Assembly: GCA_036874045.1 (NCBI GenBank)
Contig: CM072345.1
Span: 2,877,501-2,941,500 of the forward strand
Source of the DNA: Cymodocea nodosa
Taxonomy: Eukaryota; Streptophyta; Magnoliopsida; Alismatales; Cymodoceaceae
DNA length: 64,000 nucleotides
Reading direction: 5' to 3'
Under the pieces are notes generated by a model that made no database searches, was not told the DNA's origin, and saw nothing but the letters and a program-made list of their open reading frames with translations. This document shows, in pieces, positions 47,060 to 59,722 of this stretch. A program made the translations under genes and the position numbers. Every line of letters starts with the position of its first letter. Positions within the stretch are counted from its first letter, which is position 1.

Positions 47060-50000
47060 TTCTCAATTTGATAAACTATTTTTCTTCAAGAGGCTTTGTG
47101 AAAATATCTGCCAACTGCTTATGAGTATAAACAAAATTCAGCTCAATGTTATCCTTCATAACATTATCTCTCAAAAAATGGTGTCTTATCTCAATATGTT
47201 TTGCTCGAGAGTGCAACACAAGGTTCTTTGACAAACTTATTGCACTATTACTGTCATAATTAATAGGAGTTTTTCCATATGTAATTCCATAATCTTTCAT
47301 AGTTTATTTCATCCAAAGAATTTGTGCACAACATAGGGCAGTAGCAACATATTCAGCTTCAATAGTTGATAAGGCAACACAATTCTGCTTCTTACTGAAT
47401 CATGAAATTAAAGAATTGCAAAATAGTTGGCAAGTTCCACTAGTACTCTTTCTATCAGATTTGCATCTAGCATAATCAGCATCACTGTATCCAATTAGAT
47501 CCAAATTGCTATCTTTGAAATACATTAAACCAAAATTTGAAGTTCCTTGTAGGTATTTCATTATCCTTTTAACGGCAGATAGGTGAGATTCATTTGGTTG
47601 AGCTTGAAAACGAGCACAGGCACAAACACTGAACATGATATCAGGTCTAGAAGCAGTTAAATAAAGAAGAGAACCTATCATTCCTCTATATTTAGTAATA
47701 TCAACAGTTGGTCTAGATTCATCTTTATCCAATTTAATTGATGAACTCATAGGAGTGCTTGAGGACTTGCAGTTACTCATTCCAAATTTTTCTAAAAGTT
47801 GCTTTGTATATTTTTCTTGATATACAAAAATTCCTTTTTCAACTTGTTTAATCTGCAATCCCAGAAAGAATGTCAACTCACCCATTAGACTCATCTCAAA
47901 CTAATTCTTCATCTGATCTGCAAACTTATTACTTAAATTCTCATTAGTTGCTCCAAAAATGATATCAACTACATAAATCTGAACAACTAACAAACCTAAA
48001 TAATTTTTCTTAAAGAATAAGGTATTGTCAACCTTACCAATAGAGAAACCACTATCTAACAGAAAGGATTTCAGCCTATCATACCAAACTCTCGGAGCTT
48101 GTTTCAAACCATACAAGGCCTTCTTCAGTTTGAAAACATGCTCAAGAAAATTTGCATCAACAAAACCAGGGGGTTGCCTAACAAATACTTCTTCTTTAAT
48201 GACCATTTAAAAATGCACTTTTAACATCCATTTGATATAGTTTAAAATTCATATGAGCAGCAAAAGCTAGAAAAATTCTAATAGATTCTAATCTAGCTAT
48301 AGGAGCAAAAGTTTCTTTAAAATCTATTCCCTCCTGTTGGTTATACCCTTGGGATACTAGTCTAGTCTTATTTCTAATTACATGCCCTGATTCATCAGAT
48401 TTATTCTTAAATATCCATTTAGTACCAATAATTGAAGGATCTAGAGGTTTAGGAACTAAGTCCCAAACTTCATTTCTTCTAAACTGATTAAGTTCTTCCT
48501 GCATGGCACTAATCCAAAATTCATCATTTAATGCCTCATCAATGTTTTTAGGTTCTATTTCAGATAGAAAACATAGCACTCGGATACATTAATCCTAGAT
48601 CTTGTTTACACACCTTTAGAAATATCACCAATAATAAACTCCTTAGGGTGTTGAGGCAAGAATTTATGAGTCAAAGGGTTATCATTTCTTTCTTGACTCA
48701 TGGTACTAGATTCTCCAATATTTAATTCATCACATTCATAATCCGAAGTATCAATAATTTCTTTTGAAATATTACTTGGCTCTTCGTCAAAATTTACATG
48801 CATAGATTCTTCAACAGCCAAAGAAATTTTGTTATAAATTTTATATGCTTTACTTCTTGAAGAATATCCCAAAAATATACCTTCATCAGATTTTGCTTCA
48901 AATTTATCTTTATTCTCCTTTGTATTTAGAATAAAACATTTAGATCCAAAAGCTTTAAAATAATGTACTTTAGGAATTCTTCCCATCCATAGTTAAAAAG
49001 AAGTCTTATTCATTTCTCTTCTTAGAGTTACTCTATTTAAAATATAACATGCAATACTAACTGCCTCAGCCCAAAAATAATAAGCAACCTTGTTTTCATT
49101 CAACATAGTTCTAGCCATTTCTTGAAGATATCTATTCTTTCTCTCTACAACTCCATTCTTAGAAGGAGCTTTAGGAAAGGCAAATCTATGTTCTATTCCT
49201 AGATCTTGGCAAAGTTTTTCCATATTTTCAAATTCCCCTCTACGATCACTCTTAATTTTCTGAACTTTCAATTGCTTTTCATTTTGAATTATATTCAAAA
49301 AAATTTTAAACTCCTCAAATACTTCACTCTTATGTCTTAGAAATATACTCAAGTATATCTTGAAAAATCATCAACTAGAACAAATACATATTTCATTCCA
49401 CCTAAACTTTCTGTTCTAGTAGGGCCAAATAAATCCATGTGAATTAATTTCAAAATTCTTCTAGATATAATTTGCTTTCCTGATTTAAAAGAACTCTTCT
49501 TCTGTTTTCCCAATTCACATGCATCACAGATTTTATCCTTTTTAAATTTCAAATTGGGTAAACCATCTACTAGGTTCTTAGCTAACTTATCTAGCTGCTT
49601 CATATGAATATGACCTAGTCTATGATGCCATAACCATGCATTGTCCAAATTATTAGCAATTAAACAAGAATCAGCAGAAGAAACATCATCAAGTAAATTT
49701 AGAAAACAAACATCATTTCTTCTATGAGTAGTAAATTTGATTTCATTAGAATTTTCATCAATAACAAGGCACTTCTTAGATTTAAACAAAACCATATAAC
49801 CTTTATCTTCTAACTAAGTAATACTAATTAAATTATGCTCTAAATTTTCAACTAGTAAGACATTATCTATAACCATTTTATCATTTACATAGACAGATCC
49901 GATACCAATAATCTTACCTTTTTGATCATTGCCAAAGCTGACATTTCCTCCATCAATCTTCTTCAGGTCTTTTAGGACAGATTTATCTCTAGTCATATGC

Positions 50001-50240
50001 CTTGAAGCACCACTGTCCATCACCCATCGTGATCTTTTAGTTTTAACCTGCAACAACAGTCATAATCACATCCTTTGGTACCCATATTTTATTAGGTCCA
50101 TTTTTGTCAATGGAGAATATTTGAAATCTATTTTGTTTTGAAATCCATGTGTTATTTCGATTAACAGAATTTCTTTTTAACACATAGATAGCTTTCTCTT
50201 TATTAATTATTTTCAAATATCCATTTCCATAGTCCATTTT
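47060..50240 (-). pseudogene. copia C pol: protease, integrase, RT, RNase H
   Basis: From the right: protease with DSGASRHMT (about 50010), gag-pre-integrase WLWHHRLGHIHMKQL (about 49620), integrase core with DDFSRYT (about 49360) and NGVVERKNR (about 49150), RT with [11 protein letters not shown] (about 48280), [11 protein letters not shown] (about 48210) and KALYGLKQAPRVWYDRL (about 48100), and RNase H ending in KQLADIFTKPL (about 47080). Gene order PR-IN-RT-RH marks Ty1/copia. The words are typical of the SIRE/Maximus lineage. Broken in several places. Confidence 0.88.
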
Positions 50241-50499
50241 ATAGATGTTTGAAAAATTAACAGAAGCATATGTTTTTGGTGGTTCATAGTTAAAACCTAT
50301 ACCAGTTCTATCACCAAAGACTTTATAACTATTAATAATATTTGTCAGTTTCTTATCTCCTTTAGTAAAAGCTCCTAGTTTAAATTTTAATCTACCAATT
50401 TCTTGTTCTAATTTTTCTATATTAGTATTAGAACTAGAATTTTCTACACACTAATTTTTAAGTTTTTCATTCAATTTTTTAGTTTCATCTTGTAGCCTT

Positions 50500-51551
50500 T
50501 TGTTTTATAAAAATTTATCCTTTAGTTCTTTAATAAGTTCTAACTTATATTTTTCAAGTTCAGAAATTTTATCATGCATATCAGAATTATCAGCAACAAA
50601 TTTATTTTTCTTTAATGTAGAATTTTCAATTTTTAATGTAGTAATTTCCTTTTCTAACTTAGCAGCAATTTTATTACTATTTGATAATTTTCTTTTTAAC
50701 ATAGAATTTTCCAAACTAACATTTTTCAGTTCTTCTAATAATTCATTATAATCATCTTGATTTATATTAGATACTTTAGAATCATTATCAAAAATCATTT
50801 CCTTAGCTATATTAGAATCATAATGTACCTCATTAGTGTTAGCCATAAAACAAACATTGGCTAGCTCTTCAGACTCAGACTTAGTCTGTGTACCATCAGT
50901 ACTGGTACCTTCAGATACTTTAGATTTTGTAGAATCATCCCAAGTAACTTGGAATGCTTTCTTCTTTCCTTGATTAAATCTTCTTTGATGAAACTTTTAT
51001 TTTCCATGAGATTTCTTCTTGTCAAAGTTCCTTCTTTCATCCTTCTTTTGATATGTTCATTGGCTTTGAAAATGCCCATAACTGTTGCAATTGAAGCATT
51101 TTGTAGCACATTGCTTTCCTTTATCATGGCTTTTTCATTTCTTCCAGAATTTTCTGTATTTTCTGATAATATAGGCCAATTCTTCTAGAAACTCATTAAT
51201 AGGCTCTTGAGATGGTTGTTGAGCCTTTAGTGCAAGCTCCTTTTTCTTTTCAACCTTCCTTGAGGTTTCTCCTTCCTCTTCTTTCCAGTCTTTCAGTTGA
51301 GTCTCATAGGCTAACAGATTACTAGTGAGATCTTCTAGAGTGAAAGTCCTCATATCCTTTGAATTTTGCAGAGAGGTAGCCTTAGCTTTCCAATCTTTGT
51401 TCAGGCTTCTCAAGACTTTGATAACCTATTATTTCATGGGAAATTCTTTCCCGAGATTCTTCAGTCCATTTATGATCTCAATGAAACAAGATATGAGATC
51501 AGTGATACTCTCATTCTCTTTCATTTTGAACATCTCATACTTTCTTAGTAG
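50500..51551 (-). pseudogene. copia C gag, downstream part
   Basis: Contains KDMRTFTLEDLTSNLLAYE, a zinc-knuckle-like CFNCNSYGHF (about 51100) and a long coiled coil (50846-50505), the layout of SIRE-type gag. The upstream part lies at 61769-62104, beyond the A3 insertion. Broken. Confidence 0.8.
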
Positions 51552-51556
51552 GATAC

Positions 51557-53557
51557 TGTTTGTATCCTCGGCAACAGCACTAGAAAACTTATTTGGTTAC
51601 CTAGCAACGTGCTAGAAAAACTTGGATTTGTTAACTTCTATTTTTACTTAGTTAATTTATCTTTATGCCTATATCACTGAATTCCTTTTTAGAAGTAAAC
51701 AAACAACCTTTCACACAAATTAGATAATAATTCCAATTTGTATTTTAACTACAAATGCACAATGTCTATTGCATTAGTGTGCAAGTACAGGTCGATCCCA
51801 CAGGGAATTGCGAACTGTTCCATTTTTAACAATCAAATGTATATATTCAATAAGATCTCCGTTAAGTTACAGTTAACTCAACGGACTAAGTTCATTGAGT
51901 TATGGCTAACTCAATGGACTAACTTCGTGGACTTAAGTTAACTCCACGAGCCTGTCTTTCCTATTTAATACTGTTATTTACAGAGGAATTCGGCCAACCA
52001 TTGGGCGGCTCCATAGATTGTAAATAATATCAATTAAACTCCTTAATGTTAGTAAACACTGGATTTATCATTAGGCAATACTAACATTAAAATAATTCAA
52101 ACATTAACCATTAAAATCTTTAAGTCAATTGAACGAACCAATTTAAGTAAACTATAAAACTAAAACAAACATAAAACATTCACAACATTAACAAACAATA
52201 CAATACCCAAATACAAAATACAAACATAGATAAATTGTTTTTGGTATTTTTGTTTTGATATGAGCATGAAAACGGGCGATAGGTGAAATGTAAAGTAATC
52301 TCAGTCGACAGTAAATACTTCCGTCACTACATGCGACGCGATTACACCACTGAAAATTAAACCACTTACAATTCTATCTCCTCTCCCTATAGAATCGCGA
52401 GTCCAGAATTGCAAGATGATCTCCTCTTCAGCATATTGGCATCAACCCGAAATCAAGGCTAGAAGCTTTACAATCTCCTGAGATATGAGTCGATGCTTAG
52501 TGAAAATGGCTTCCCTTCCTGTGACGCAATCACTCCTCACAGTGGTTGTCAAGCACTATGTTTGGCTCGGAATCGACCCGACATCAGGAAAGTATCATCA
52601 CAGACCTCTGATGGTTGGTGATTATGGTGGTGGTGGTGATGGTTGGTGTGGTACTTCAGAGAATTGCCGATGCTACCTGCAAAAAACTCGGTGATCCTCC
52701 TCTGCACACATTGGCCACACCCATTGGCCACACACATCTGCTCTTTTTTCTTCTTTTCTTTTATATTTCTTCAATGGTAACTACTTCTCCTTGAATGATC
52801 GGTTGGATTTCCTTCATTCATATCAACGATGGTGATTTCTTCTTCCTTCCATGAGTGATTTCTTGCGTGATATGTGCAATCGTGGTTTTCCTTTGAATGT
52901 CCTATTTCTATAACTGCTACAGTGGCATATTAGAAAATAAATGGTCTGTGGAGTTACAGATAACTCAACGGACTTACTTCGTTGATTTAACTATAAAACA
53001 CGTAAAATAAAGAAATAAGCCGCTAACCTAACGCGTTACCCTAGTGTGTATTCATGTAACTCAACGCGTACAGTTATGCTAACTTAACGAGTTAAACATG
53101 TGCCTCTCACGTGACATAATAAAGCATTTAAATACAATACGTGCATAAATTTAACTATCCGATGCCCAGTTGCAATTTCAGATGCTTACAGATAACTCAC
53201 CGAAAGTCCACTTAAGTCATGCATTATGGTTTTGACACGTGTACTATAGGAAATAATAAAATATTCTTTTAAAACATAACTGTTCAGTAATTTAAACATA
53301 ACTCTTCGGTACATTAAGCATAATTGTCTGAAATAATAGAAAATTTGGATACTTAAGAATTTCACAGCCTACAATTTACCGATAGTTCAGAAATGCATTA
53401 AATTAACATTAATTCCCCGAAATTAAGTAGATTCTTTCATTAAAGCATATAACAGTGCACTTATAACAAAATAGCTTAATTCTCATATGATAAGCTAAAT
53501 ATTATGCAATTAACCATCATTTAACCGTTAATATTATGCACTTTTTCATTCTAAACA
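51557..53557 (-). repeat. 3' LTR of A3
   Basis: 2001 bp, TGTTTGTATCC...TTCTAAACA. Inside are a dyad array (51855-51955), the antisense exon-like frame (52485-52694), a promoter box complement (52758-52765), the U3 module with TCTCACGTGA (53021-53130) and TATCCGA words. The polypurine complement CTCCCCCCATACC follows at 53558-53570. Confidence 0.92.
52485..52694 (+). other. exon-like ORF antisense within A3 3' LTR
   Basis: 70 codons, homologous to the frames at 12196, 31368 and 60690, with the core VWLGIDPTSGKY. Differences between copies are mostly single transitions. Confidence 0.45.
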
Positions 53558-55020
53558 CTCCCCCCATACCTAAATTTTGCTAGTCCCTTAGCAAACTAAG
53601 ATCTAATTAATTGGTCTTTTTTGCTAGTCCCTCCGTCCTTTTTTCTTTTGTTTAGCATAAGAACTTGTATTATTATATAAATATTCTGTATATTTCAGTA
53701 ATCTGTTTTAACATTGTTTTCTCCTCTTCAACCTGCAAATATACTTAGAATATATGCAAATTACATACAAAGTATATCATCATCACATAGGTGTTAATTA
53801 TATTATCGTTTGTTCTTCTTTTCATCATTTCTCATCCTAAATTTTCCAATAAGATTTCTAGAAGAAATTTCAACAACATACGAATCAAAGTATAATCCAA
53901 TTCAATATGATTAAGATAAGTAGAATAAATAATTGTATCTCCATTAAACAACTTCAAAGGTCAATTCTTAGATTCATATTTCAGCAATTCTAGATAACAG
54001 AAAATATACTTGATTCAAAAGATATCTGTATTTCACAAAATACTTGTATCTTTTCAGAACAGTATATGTATTTTTGTACTTTAAAAGTTAATTTGACAAG
54101 CTTGAATTATACAAGAGCTTTCTAATGTACCCATGTAACGAGCTTTCAATCAACAATCCTAGATCTGATCAGGATCTTAGGTTGCCAGATTTCAAGTCCT
54201 TTTTGAGGTCAACAATCCTTACATACCTATCTGCTCAAGTACAAAAGACTCGTGATCAAACAAGTCAATAAACTCTCAAAGTTTTTTATTTTTTTATTTT
54301 TACAAACATTAATCACATACTATATATGCACATATTTCATTAATACAGATGTAATAAAACACCAATCTCATATAGTCCTGCTTCTATCATTCACTGAAAA
54401 TATGAATCCATAACAATAAGCTCATACTTTTTCTATAGTTTAATAAGATCTACACATAAATCATTCTACAAGTTTAATCAGTCAAATTAAATGTATCTTT
54501 AATCATATGTGTTTCATTTAATCTAGAATTCACATCTCAACTCTTTCAGGACTTCAGATAATTTACTAATTTTTCATTAAGCATTCTGATTTCATTTTAA
54601 AATCGTGAAACTATTAAACTCATGAAATTCAGAAAAAAAAAGAAAGATACTATATCTAGATTTGCATAAATAGTAAATTCTATAGCATCTTATATAGCCT
54701 TCTAAATATAACGTTCAAGCAGTTACAGTTTATAAAAATTTTACAGTCTCAATTATCGAATAGTTACAACAAGTTCATAAAAAAATTTCAATTTCCACAA
54801 AATTTTCAATACCATTTTAATTCCTTTAATTAACAAACTTACATGGTTGTTACTTTAATTACCTTCCCCCCTATACCTACATTTTGCATTGTCCTCAATG
54901 TAAAAGATTTGACAATAAATATGGTAATTGTAACAGGCATGAATATAGTTTCGTTGATTTAGCACCTAACTCAACGAATGAATTTAAATCTAAATTCAAG
55001 ATAAGTAATCAGTTACATAC
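53558..55020 (-). other. 3' noncoding region of A3
   Basis: No gene. Collinear with 32600-34075 of A2, including the GGACAATG/purine-tract block (54862-54900) and a dyad at 54950-54985. It is cut at 55020 by element Y; A2 reads straight through this point (AGTTACATACCTTG). Confidence 0.75.
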
Positions 55021-56555
55021 TGTTCAAGCTTTAATTTTGCCCATTTTTAATGAATTTTATAAGTAATTTTGCATGATATTATATATCTATGGTAGATAAA
55101 TGATATTAATTATGGGTAATATAAGTCTTGAAATATAGTGCAATATAGAAATTTAATTAACAAGTGCATCCCCCATTGGATATAATTTTACATGGAACAC
55201 ATTGATTTATTTTGCATGTCCTATGTTGGCTAACGTCTCTTGGAGTTCAACTTCCATTAATTGTAGGTAACATACATATGGGAGGAGTTTAATGCAAAAG
55301 ACCAAAGAAGATGTAAAGAATCAAAAGTTGGTGGACTAAACTTTAAAGAAGAGGACATGCCAACACCTTATTGGCCCTCCTAGATCTATGGCATCTTATT
55401 GGCTTGGTGATAAAACCAAGGTGCCACATCAAAGAGAGAGAAGACAAAACAACATAAATACAAGGGGAGAGGAATTTCGGCGAACAACTTGGTGCTTCCA
55501 ACGAGAGAAAGAAAGAGGAGAAGAAGCTTGGAGGTGAGGCTTGTGCTTCCAAAGAGAGACTATCCATTCATGCTATTCACCATTCCAAGGGCTAAGGAGA
55601 AGATGTCCAAGCATGGAGGTGGAGTTGCTGCCAAGTTCCATTGAATTAAAAGCTCTAGAAAAGAAGATAAGAAGCTCCTAAGGTAGTGACAACTCTTAGA
55701 GTTTATTATTTTCTTATATAGAAGGAAGAATTGATGAGAAATGATGGTGAACATCTCAATTATGTCTTCTTAGCTAGATAGAGTTCAATGAATGTATATG
55801 AATGTTTAATTCTTCTTTTCAACTTCTAATTTGCATCCTCTATTCACGTGTATTGTTGGGGCTGTTGGTGAGGCTTTCACACGAGTGAATGACACTCACC
55901 AATGGTGGCTTGGCACATTTGAGAAGAAGGTGTGAATTGAAAGAAGAAGAAAACAAGTGTTGATGTTCATTTGAATGAAGAACCTATCACTTATATCTAG
56001 TTGTTAATTTTAATTTCAGTAGTTAATTGAGTTTGTTATATCTTATATTGATCACATTTTGTCCTAATCAATCTCCAAAAAGAATTTCTAATGCAAGTAG
56101 TATAGTATAGTTTAGCTAGATTAGCAAATAGCATAGTTGCATGCATTTAGTATAAATTAGAATAGAGTAGTATAGTCTATTGAACCTTCTTGTTTTATTT
56201 TTCTTTCCTCAATATTGATACATTGATATCACTTCTGAAATCATGTGGAACTTGTGTGCATGTTATAATTGAATGAGTTGATAGATTTACAAGTAAAGAA
56301 ATTGATTCACATCACCATTTTTCACAATACATTGCCTTGAAACTACATGATTTGTGAGCTTGTGTTAATTTTGATTATTCTACATTCACATGTCATTAAT
56401 TTACTGAAGTATACCTAAGAGCTTGAAGAACAAATTGAGTAATAGTTGATTAAGTCATAAACACAATCCTTGTGGAAGAATGACCTGCATTTGCCATGTA
56501 CACCAAAAGAATTGTGCACTTGTAGTAAAGCTTGAGCTAAAAATATTGCTCAACA
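55021..56555 (+). repeat. 5' LTR of element Y
   Basis: 1535 bp. It is unrelated to the A LTR over most of its length but ends with a GACCTGCATTTGCC...TTGTGCACTTG block that matches the conserved end of Athila LTRs. No GTTGAGTTA arrays are seen. Confidence 0.88.
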
Positions 56556-56561
56556 AGTTTT

Positions 56562-56579
56562 TGGCGCCGTTGCCGGGGA
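56562..56579 (+). promoter_or_regulatory. primer binding site of Y (tRNA-Asp)
   Basis: TGGCGCCGTTGCCGGGGA is a perfect 18-base complement to the 3' end of tRNA-Asp, 6 bases after the LTR. Confidence 0.95.
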
Positions 56580-56704
56580 TTGGCAATTTGGCTTAGTTTA
56601 TTTTTACCATATTTGAAGTTCTTAGTTGGTTGTTTGACAAATTTTCATAAACATATCTTTCTTGTGCTTAGTTGTGAATTTTATTGCTTAAATTTCTTGC
56701 AAGT

Positions 56705-58190
56705 ATGTCAAATTTTCATCATGATGATTCTTTTAAGTTTATAAATGATTTTTTATCTGAAAGTGCTTGTTCTTATTGCCATGCAAAAGGTCATGATGAA
56801 AGCATATGTACCAGCAAGTTATTTAATATAAACTTCAACCAGTAGAAGAAACAACTCATGTTAGTGATGAATATGATGTCTTGCATGATGCTAGTGAATT
56901 TTCTTACGATTTTGATATGCATAAATCTCATATTGATGAAAGAAATGATGTTTGTGATTGCTCTCATGTTAGTAGTAGTTCTATAGAAGAGTCCATGAGG
57001 AATATAGAGAGAATCATAGAGTTAGGAGATAGCTATTATGTTGCCACTAAGCTCCTACAACAAAAAGATGTAATTGTCATAGATGATGAAGAAGACTCTA
57101 ATGTAGATGAAAACGTGAATTTAATCTTAAGATTTGGAAAAACCATAGAAAGAAACATATTAGAACATGAAAGTGAAGAAAAACAAAGTGAAGAAAACGT
57201 AGATGAAAAGGAAGAAAATATGTTGACAAGAGATGAACATAAGGATGTAGAACTAGAACATGAAGGAGTTGAACTTGAAAAATGTCTAATGGATGAAACT
57301 AATGAAGAATTAATTGAAGAAAACCCTGTTATAGACTTAGAAGTGGATAAAAAGAAAGAAGAAACATCTGAAAATATGAACAACAAACCACCATTTCCTA
57401 GTCGGTTTGACAACAACAAAGAAAATGAGGAAAATGAAGCTATAAGAACCATATTTGAGAAAATCAATGTTAATATGCCTATGTTAGAATTAATTAGAAA
57501 AATTCCAGCATATGGGAGGGTGCTTAAAAACCTTTGTACCAAGCATAGGAAGCCAAGAAAAAAAATTAAGTAAGCAAGTTTATTTAACCGAGTTAAGTAG
57601 TTCAATGTTGCTTGATAGTTTAGCTAAAAAATTCAATGATCCTGGTGTTCCTCTAATAACTTGCTTAATAGGGAATGTTTTAATTGAAAAAGCATTATTA
57701 GATCTTGGTGCAGGAGTTAACGTGATGCCAAAACACTAATATGAACAATTGGGAATCACAGGAATTAAGAAAACTAGAACACTAATTAAACTAGCTGATA
57801 GATCATACAGGAGTCCCATGGGTATTATAGAAGATGTCTTAATTCAAATTGAAGATTTTATATACCCAGCCGACTTTATCATTTTAGAAACCAATGCACC
57901 AACTTGTGAACCAAATGAATCTACTTTGATCCTAGGGAGACCATTCTTAGCAACTAATGCCCACATTATTTGCAGAAATGGTAAAATGCCAATCTCCTTT
58001 AACAATAAGGTGATATCATTGAACATTTTTAAAATAGATAGGACTATAAACCATCAAGTAGATGACAACATTAGTGTAAGCATTTTTGAATTATTTGAAG
58101 AAGTCGAAAATAGTAGTAATGAGGAAGAAATATTGATTAGACATCATCATTTACTAGAAATACTACTATTTAGAAATAGTAGCTAAATAG
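56705..58190 (+). pseudogene. NC-linker-protease region of Y
   Basis: The first ATG (56705) lies 125 bases after the primer site, and within 22 codons comes a zinc knuckle CSYCHAKGHDESIC (56767-56808). Then follow a very acidic linker (56881-57400), a VNMPMLELIRKIP segment, and a protease with LLDLGAGVNVMP (about 57700), EDVLIQIEDFIYPADF and LILGRPFLAT. There is no capsid domain between primer site and knuckle, as in family A. Broken. Confidence 0.82.
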
Positions 58191-58195
58191 TAGTA
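58161..58195. repeat. perfect inverted repeat at the Y/A3 deletion join
   Basis: TACTACTATTTAG (58161-58173), spacer AAATAGTAG, CTAAATAGTAGTA (58183-58195). It sits exactly where Y ends and A3 pol sequence begins (TAATTTA shared). It looks like snap-back templated filler left by end joining. Confidence 0.75.
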
Positions 58196-59621
58196 ATTTA
58201 GCTATTTGATCCTCTTTTAAATCTGAAGCAATAATGATTAGACATGTTCGTTTCTCTTCTAGAAATATATAGGTTAATTCAGGAGGTAAATGTTTTAATT
58301 CTAAATGTTGCCCATCAAAAGCTAGAGCTCCTAATTGAACATCATCATTTTCTAAATTAATTTCTTTCTGATCTCCTATATTTATGATTTCACTTTCCTT
58401 TAAAGTTTCAGAATTGATTTGCCTATTTAATTCTTCTTGAATCACATCATCTAACATATCTCATTCATCCTCTAAAAAGTCTATGGTATGTAAGGACATT
58501 TCTAACTCCTCAAACCTTTCTAGCTTGAAAATATTTAATTGAGTATCCTCATTACCATATGCTAACTTTATTACTCCAGTTTTACAATTTATAACAGCCT
58601 CTGATGTTGCTAAAAATGGCCTTCCCAAAATTAAAGATGTATCACTATTTTTATGCTTAATTTGTTGGGAATCCAAAATTACAATATCAATAGGATATAT
58701 AAAGTTTTTGATTTTAATTAAGACATCCTCTATTTTTCCTCTAGGGTATCTTATACTTCTATCAGCTAATTGAATAATCGTACTAGTAGGAGTTAAGCCT
58801 TCTAATCCTAAGGATGCAAATATATCACTTGGCATAACATTTATACCAGCCCTAAGTCTATTAAGGTTCTTTCTAGAATTGTATTTCCTATGGTGCATGA
58901 TATAACAGGGATTCCAGGATTAGATAACTTTTTAGGAATTTGTGGCAGAAATAGGGAACTACTTTGCTTAGTTAAAAAGACATTTCTAAGAACTTTTCAC
59001 TCTCTTTTCTTAGTACACCAATCCTTCAGAAATTTAGCACAAGGTGGCATTTTCTGCAATAGATCTAACAAAGGAATGTTAACTTGCACTTTTTCAAAAA
59101 TTTTTCTGATTTTTTCTTGTTTTTCAGGTATTGTTTGTTGTAATCTTTTAGGATAGGGTGCTAAAGATTGTGATTTAAAAGATTCTTTTTCTTTCGTTTG
59201 ATTTGTTTGATCATTTTTAGTCTCATTTTCAGATTCAGCCATCAACGTAAATTATATCCAATTTAGGTTCTGAATATGCTTCCTTATAGTTTAATTGGTT
59301 GACTTCTTGTTGCTGACACATAAAGTATTCTAGTTTGTCAAGGTTTTGCTCTATACTACGCTCCAGTCTGTCATACCTATCCCAAACTTCAGAGTCTCTC
59401 AACATCTTACACATTCTATACTAACCATCAGTTGGGTAAACTATTAGATTCTCATACTTGGCTCTATTATATTGAGGATAATTCATTTGTTGTTCATGGG
59501 ATCTAGCCATCTGCAAATGTCTCAGTTTCAAACAGTCAGAAATGTCGTGTCCTTCAGAATTGCCGAATTCACATATGCTAACTACAAGTTTCAGAAATCT
59601 TTAAACATAAGCATATGCCAT
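58190..59621 (-). pseudogene. A3 pol fragment: NC, linker, protease
   Basis: Collinear with about 43080-44921 of A2, with a shorter linker. The start ATG (59621) comes about 80 bases after the primer site, then a zinc-knuckle-like stretch and protease with FASLGLEGLTPTS and LILGRPFLATSEAV. The remaining pol is absent. Broken. Confidence 0.8.
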
Positions 59622-59697
59622 ATTCTCAATTATAGAAGAAAACACACAACACTCTGGCTATTAAAACGAAACAGTTCTAATAGTTGCTTATATGAAT

Positions 59698-59715
59698 TCC
59701 CTGGCAACGGTGCCA
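59698..59715 (-). promoter_or_regulatory. primer binding site of A3 (tRNA-Asp)
   Basis: Minus strand TGGCACCGTTGCCAGGGA, 7 bases from the LTR end at 59723. Confidence 0.88.
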
Positions 59716-59722
59716 GAAAACT

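Larger units (their letters stand above)
55021..58195 (+). mobile_element. Athila-like element Y, 3'-truncated
   Basis: Plus-strand element of a different Athila-like family. 5' LTR 55021-56555 (TGTTCAAGC...GCTCAACA), primer site, short leader, zinc-knuckle start, acidic linker and protease. It stops around 58195 at a join with A3 pol. It inserted into the A3 3' noncoding part; the likely duplication CATAC (55016-55020) cannot be confirmed because the other end is deleted. Broken and truncated. Confidence 0.88.

Noticed and set aside
57036-57605. 189-codon minus-strand frame rich in Ser/Phe
   Set aside because: It is the reverse of the acidic linker of element Y; Glu/Asp codons read backwards as Ser/Phe/Leu.
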